Made by a program: the position numbers and the translations under genes
From: Rhynchonema sp. JSB1_4
Taxonomy: Eukaryota > Nematoda > Chromadorea > Monhysterida > Xyalidae
Direction: 5' to 3'
Assembly (NCBI GenBank): GCA_030248065.1
Contig: JASAMV010002845.1
Coordinates: 22,869-86,868 of the forward strand
DNA: 64,000 nucleotides
In this document: piece by piece, positions 58,375-64,000 of the stretch
Position numbering within the stretch: the first letter of the stretch is position 1
Layout: each line of letters begins with the position of its first letter
The notes under the pieces: model-generated
Seen by the model: the letters and a program-made list of their open reading frames with translations, nothing else
Database searches by the model: none
Told to the model about the DNA's origin: nothing

Positions 58375-60478
58375 ATGATGAATTTGTCGAACACCACCGA
58401 GGGGCTCACTGTCATCGAAACTGATGACAACACGAACACGATCTTGGCCGCCATTGCCAAAGTGGCATCGGTTTTCTACTTCGTCACCGGCTTATTCGTA
58501 TTTATTGGAAACATTGCTGTGCTCATACCCATTGCGTACCACAAAGCATTCAGAACCCGCAAGGAATACGTGGTACTTGGAGGTTAGTATGCCATCTAAG
58601 GATCTGCAGAGGAATTGTAATCCGCCAAATTTAAGGGCTGGCATTTGCGGACGCGTGGAATGGCTTGGCGTTCTTCATCGCCGGTCTGTATCGACTGCAA
58701 CGGTCGATCGTCGGTGGCAGTTCAAGCAACTTGGTTCGTCAGACCATTGTCGGGACCAGGGGTCACGGTCATTCGACTAGGACCGGACGGGATCCAGAAC
58801 GTCGAGGTCGACGATCGGGATCTCATTCGAGCCCTCGTCAGAGCGCTTTTTTGAACAAAAACCCACATACTTCATGTAAATACACAATCTGCGCAACAGG
58901 ACGTATTGCAGTTATATTTGACGGCATGGCACTGTGGCTTGATGCCATTCAATCTATTGTGGGCCGTATGCTACGGCGCTACGGGTCTGATGTTGTCGAT
59001 GGTCAGCCTAGATCGCTTTCTGATCACGACGTTTCCAATGTGGTCGGTTCATTATGCAATATTTCATGGCCAGGTGAGCCGAGTCCATAAAAAATAATTT
59101 TCCAACTTATCCACGTCATATGAAAGTGGTACAGGTACCTCAGCCAAGGCACCACGCTGGCGTACGTCTTGGTCGGGGCTGTGTTTGCGCACCAAGCAGT
59201 ATTCACGATTGCTGCAATGATTAGCGGGTAAAACTGCAGTAAGCATACTATATACACACGAGATATTCATTGAGGATTGACATCTGTTTCAGTTACATGT
59301 TGCACGACGAGGGTGCAATTGATAGCGACTTGTGCTACCAGCAGCATACGATGCATTCGTGGATCTATTCGTGGGAGTTGAGGGCATTCAATTATGGCCA
59401 CGTCGGTTCGATTGTCATCTTTGCGGCAGCATTGCTCGTCTACATTCGTCACAACAAAAAGGTTTCGTTACTTTCATGGTGATCACATACGTAAGCAAAT
59501 TCGTGATCAAGACAAGATCCCATATACAAATTTGGTAGGTGGCCGGTGGCAGTGCAATCAACGCAAAAGCAGCGAAACAGCAGCGAGATATGACAAAGCG
59601 GATGGCATGGAGCACGGTGGCCACTTTTGTAAGTGACTGCCAACTAAAGGTTCGCTTACAAACATGGGGAAAATGAGAAACCATTGCGCAATTAATATGC
59701 AAACATAACGAAAGGCCCTGCTGATAAGGTCATCAATGATACACAAGAAAGGTGGTCCGATCAAGAAAGATAGGGGCTATGTACATGCACCAGTGGCGGA
59801 TCCAGCTTTTGGTCAAGGGAGGGGCCAAATCCAAAAAGTCATTTTTATCTAGTGCTTGTTCCATTTTTGAAGTCTGCTTTATCCAGTACTTGTTTAGAAT
59901 TTGCGTTGTTTACATCATGTATTACACAAAATGTGACACTGCGCGCCAAGCGCACGAAATTTTGGCATTTTTTTGCGCGCGCGAAAGCCAAATTTCACTG
60001 AAAATAGGTGTATTTGACGCGTGGAGTGCGCGATTTTTGCACTTTTTGAAGTGTATCAGAGTGAAAATCCTGCGATTTAGGGGGTCCTTTTTGCTTTTCT
60101 TCCGAAACGGTGGCCCGCCCTTCAGGAGCCAAATGGACCAAAGGGGGCATGGCCCCTGTGGCCCCGCTGGATCCTTTTCTTGACATGCCCCCACCTTCAT
60201 TGAACACAGGCTGCAGCGCACCATTTTAACAGTTCTTCGTGATTCTGCCTGTGCAAGCGGCGGACTACCTGATGGACATCTGGCCGACTTCGCTCACAAT
60301 TTTGTTCTATTTGCCCAACAACTTCAATCCGTTGATCAACGTGATTCTGTTTCTGATCAAGCACAAGTTGATGATGAAAGGTCTGAAGAAGGCATTCGCT
60401 GGAAAGAAAATGCCCATCAATCTCAAAGACTGGGACAAACAAGCAAAAATATGTAAGGCAGGCGCCGCTATTAAGTAA
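58375..60478 (+). CDS. seven-transmembrane receptor C (rhodopsin-like GPCR)
   Basis: Exons 58375-58582, 58636-58733, 58912-59042, 59135-59227, 59293-59461, 59539-59628 and 60233-60478; 344 residues. Same motifs as A and B: an N-terminal NLS/NTT sequon, TM1 GN, LAFAD, a Cys then SLDRF at the end of TM3, DLCYQ in the second loop, N-P-L-I-N in TM7, and MPINLKDW in the tail. Exons 2-6 have the same lengths as in the paralogues. The last intron (604 bp) is longer than in A (157) and B (65) because of a hAT-like insertion at 59791-60182. No frame damage is seen. Confidence 0.85.
59791..60182. mobile_element. hAT-like non-autonomous element in last intron of receptor C
   Basis: The left end CAGTGGCGGATCCAGC is a typical hAT terminus. 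The right end, read inward, is CAAGAAAAGGATCCAGC, partly degraded. The flanking 8-bp sequences ACATGCAC (59783-59790) and ACATGCCC (60183-60190) match at 7 of 8 positions, the length expected for hAT. The interior is non-coding. Confidence 0.65.
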
Positions 60479-62033
60479 GATAGTGTTGTTGTCATGCACT
60501 GTGTATTTTACATTATTCCATGCAAGAAAGAACTCGCTTTAGGTACGTACTTCACATGCTCGCTCCCCCTCTTTTCTGTTGCTTCAACAAGGTTTGCAAT
60601 TTTTGATCTGTGTGACTATGTACAATTTTTGTAATTTCTTTAATCTCGAAGCATGACAGGAGAAGTACATTCGAAAGCCTTTTTAAGTGATTTTTATTCC
60701 ATATTACATAGGCACCATGCATGATGCAGGTATATCACCCATCAACCCAACTGTGCGACCAATATCACCCATCAACCCAACAATACCATCAATTATTCAG
60801 TGTGTAAATGTTGATGATCATCAAGTATTTCAACTGAGCTTACAATCGAGTCGACCAATAGGACTTGATTATCTACCCACAGATTTCGGGTTTAACGTGT
60901 TAACTTTGTTCTATCATCGCGAATAAATTTATAGATTGTGTGCTGTGTTCCCGTGGTGTATGTATAAGCCGCACGCATGACAATTAACCACGATTCTCCT
61001 CGGAAGACAAAAGTCAATGCACGGTCAAAAGTAACCTGTCGCATCGCACCACTCCTTCCCACGGAGACAAGGTCAGGAGTTGGCATTGTCGGTATACATA
61101 CATATACTGTAGGTACGTATACACAAACAAGGGAGGGAGAAGACGAGACAAACGCACATGCGATACAACAATCGACTGGCTTTGTGGACAACGCACGTAG
61201 AAACAATAATTATTGAGTGCAGTTGAGGTTATGTTGAGCATGTTATAACACACACGGTTCCCATTTCAATGGAAAACATATGCAAATCTGAATGGCTTCG
61301 CAGGTTATCTGCTTTGCTCTCATCACAAACTAGAATTGGAATACCATGCGTCAGCCAGCTGCACAGTACAGACTCTTTGTGTTCCGACATTTTTTTGTGG
61401 CGTTTTCCACAGCTCTGCTGCTTTTGGTTCGTCTCTGACTGCACCCAATTATACTTTGCACCTTACCACGTTTGCATGTACTGCATGTGCGTACCTACAT
61501 GGTTAGGTATACTAGTACAAGTGCATGGGTTTGGTTTGGTGGTGGGTGTAGTAATTCTGCATGTGTGTTATTGTATGTACGGTAGTTGGACGCCAGTTTA
61601 ACGCGCTATGCTTTGTTGTTGATATTGTATATGCTGAGTAAAGTAAACGCCAAAAAAACTCCAGCACCAGTCACCAACGCAGCCATCATACATCATACGT
61701 CACGTAAATTTTTTGCTGTGTCACAGTTTGTGGCAGAGGCACACAAAGTGCAGTGCAATGTTCACAGGCAGTTGCAAGGCAGCACGGCGTCCAGACGTTT
61801 AAATTTATTTAATTCACTTTCAAACTGACCGGTCACACCACTTTACAATGTACAAAAAAGTGTCCACGTTTGATCTCCTGAGAGTTTCTGTGGTGAACAA
61901 AACACGCTGGCTTTGTTTTCATTTTATAATAGTTCGTCCACTTCAATTCTCGTACTGGATACTGGACAGGCGAATTAAACCAACAAAAGTGCATTCATAA
62001 TTCAGATTCACTTTCGTCATCTTTCCCAAGACC
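60479..62033. other. intergenic region, receptor C to hydrolase gene
   Basis: A 21-base tandem pair (ATATCACCCATCAACCCAAC type) sits near 60730-60780, and simple TACATA sequence near 61095-61105. An open stretch near 61586-61828 has no ATG at its start and no family resemblance. Nothing else is seen. Confidence 0.5.
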
Positions 62034-63954
62034 ATGTTTTTCGAACTATGCTTGGTTTTGGGCGGGCTTTTTGTCCTGTTCCATTATTTCATTCACGTGC
62101 CACTGCCACACGAAATCACCGAGCGTTTTATCATGCATTGTGTTCACGCAGGAATACGATTGGGTGATGAATTACCGGCAAGTTTGGTCTTCGAAGCTTT
62201 CGTGACTATTGTGACAGCAGAAGTTATACTTAATGCTGTTGGGCAAACTTAATTCAGTCCAAACTAGACACGGCATGAACAAACATGAGCACAATCATCA
62301 GCTACACGTTCATGTGGCTCTTCCACTATAGTATGGGTGCGTTATGTAGGTTGAACTGGAAATGCTTCTGGAGTGTTGCTTCAGAAATATTTCCATTTCT
62401 ATCTAAGCGCGCCTTATGGTCTCACTCTGACTGATCAGACAAACAAAACAATTGTAACGACAATTTCAGTGCTCAATATTCTCTCATCTCGGATTTGGCA
62501 TTTTCGCACAAATCCGCTGGACGCGTCGTCTGTTTGTCGTGCTACGAGCGCTGCACCTTTTCGCTGCTGATAAGAAGGCGATCGCCGGTTGCACGATCAC
62601 AACAGGTGTGTGTGTAGCCACATATTATTATCATTCTGTTTGGTCAGTGATATGCGAGAAATGCGCTTTCAATCAGCCAGGAGGGGCACTTCTGCTCTGA
62701 TGAGCGACAGCAGACCGATACACCAACATCATCTCCGCGTTTCAGAGTATCTGGGTCGCACCAAGGTACGGGTGTACCGATGCAGGGACGTGCGACCGCC
62801 GGCCACCCATGGGTCGATACTCTTCATTCACGGTGGAGGATTCTGTTTGATGAAAGTCGAGGACTATGATTCGGCCATGGCACATCTCGCCAAGACCACG
62901 GGTTTGATGGTCATGTCATTAGAGTACGTTTGCTGTTTCCAGTGACTTTTCGCCGATTTAAAATTTACGCTCGCGTAAATTCTGCCACAGATATCGCAAG
63001 GCTCCCGAATACCCATTCCCAACAGCACTAGACGACTTGGAAAGTGCGTTGGTGCTTTTCTTGAAAACGAACGCCAGAGAGCGATTTGATGTCGACCCCG
63101 ACAACACGGTGATAATGGGCGATAGTGCCGGCGGCAATCTGGTTGCTTCCTTGGTCAATCGAATGAAACATCGACCGGATGTGCCGCCGTTTGTGGTACG
63201 ACGCACAGTTTTTCCTTCATGGAAGTTACACAGTCGTTGTGTGCGCTTGGAGACGAATCTGCTGCATTCCCTGACAATGACTTGGGACACCGCGTTTCTG
63301 TTGAAACGGATGGAAGCCGGCAACCACATAGTGCAAATCGTAACGTTCATGGAATGCATTTCAGGCGCAAGTGCTCGTGTACCCTCTGCTGCAAATGGTT
63401 GATCACCTCACTCCGTCCCACCAGCAGTACTATCACTGCCTTAACAAATCAGGGGCCTTGTCACCACACCGTTGTGCGTTGATGTACATGGGCTATGCCA
63501 ATATCAACGTCACCGAGACGGAGTTGCACCAGATACTCAGGTACAGTTTGCCCAAGCAAAATTCCATTCACAGACAGCGCAAAAAATGCCAGTCGATATT
63601 AACAGGAATCATCATGTCAGCAAGGCCGTTCAAAAGATGCCACAATTCCGCGCCATGGATTACGACCATTTGCCCGAATCATTCCGTTCCTTCAAGTCAT
63701 TCAAATCAAAACGAAATACGTTTGTTCACGATAACAGCAAGTTACTGCCTGATGTTCGTACCAAAATTTGCAGACATGATTTTCACAGAAGTTCGTACAT
63801 GTGCATGTGTATTGGACCTTCTTCCAGCCTATTCAGTCCAAACTAGACACAATCATGGTCAATCCTGACTTCTCACCAATGTTCTGTGCCGATCTGTCAG
63901 GCACGCCGAAAACAATGGTGATCACGTGCGGCTATGACGTGCTCAGGGACGATG
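62034..63954 (+). CDS. alpha/beta hydrolase, arylacetamide deacetylase / hormone-sensitive-lipase type, partial (3' end beyond window)
   Basis: Membrane-anchored esterase of lipid metabolism. Exon 1 (62034 to about 62237) gives an N-terminal signal anchor (LVLGGLFVLFHYFIHVPLP), as in AADAC. A plausible but uncertain exon 2 is 62470-62587 (or to 62605). Secure exons are 62677-62923 (oxyanion motif HGGG), 62991-63195 (EYRKAPEYPFPTALDD, and GDSAGG with the nucleophile Ser), 63365-63540, 63606-63753 and 63837-63954. The last contains TMVITCGYDVLRDD with the catalytic Asp. Secure exons join in frame. The catalytic His should follow beyond the right edge. Confidence 0.8.
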
Positions 63955-64000
63955 GTGGGTGGTTCACATGTAACTGTTTAGTTCAGTCCAGTGAGGAAAA

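Noticed and set aside
61586..61828. Small secreted-protein gene
   Set aside because: The frame starts with TTG rather than ATG, and I see no signal peptidase context, splice support or family resemblance.

Overview
This is eukaryotic DNA: long genes broken by many GT-AG introns (acceptors mostly TTTCAG), with large AT-rich non-coding stretches and many small inverted-repeat transposon relics. The main gene is a very large twitchin (UNC-22 / projectin family). A moulting invertebrate (Ecdysozoa), most likely a nematode, fits best. The twitchin architecture and kinase tail look nematode-like, as do the serpentine receptors. I cannot name the species.

Layout. (1) About 1.9-48.4 kb, + strand: twitchin. 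The extreme N-terminus lies left of the window; the C-terminus is complete. It begins with half an Ig domain, then a Pro/Lys/Ser-rich linker region (2.3-13.3 kb) with several candidate alternative first exons. Next come single Ig domains (13.5-20.0 kb), then the Fn-Fn-Ig super-repeat, which runs through many small exons and then one 9,370-bp exon (29388-38757). Ig/Fn exons, a Ser/Thr kinase (42.9-44.5 kb) and five C-terminal Ig domains follow, with the stop at 48352. I count 31 FnIII and about 28 Ig domains, close to the counts I recall for C. elegans twitchin. (2) 39.8-40.9 kb, - strand: a complete five-exon deoxynucleoside kinase nested in a twitchin intron. It converges on a possible alternative twitchin terminal exon that would make a kinase-less protein. 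(3) 50.3-60.5 kb, + strand: three tandem seven-transmembrane receptor genes with the same seven-exon structure, among copies of an unassigned dispersed repeat. (4) 62.0 kb to the right edge: the 5' part of an arylacetamide-deacetylase / hormone-sensitive-lipase-type hydrolase that runs off the window.

Twitchin is a giant sarcomeric protein of the thick filament. Its linker exons all join at codon boundaries, so different promoters could add different N-termini without shifting the frame. The other genes have no evident functional tie to it. Introns and intergenic DNA carry short non-autonomous elements of the hAT, PIF/Harbinger and Tc1/mariner types, several with recognisable target-site duplications. 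All splice models were made by eye from frame, phase and consensus; none is supported by transcript data here.
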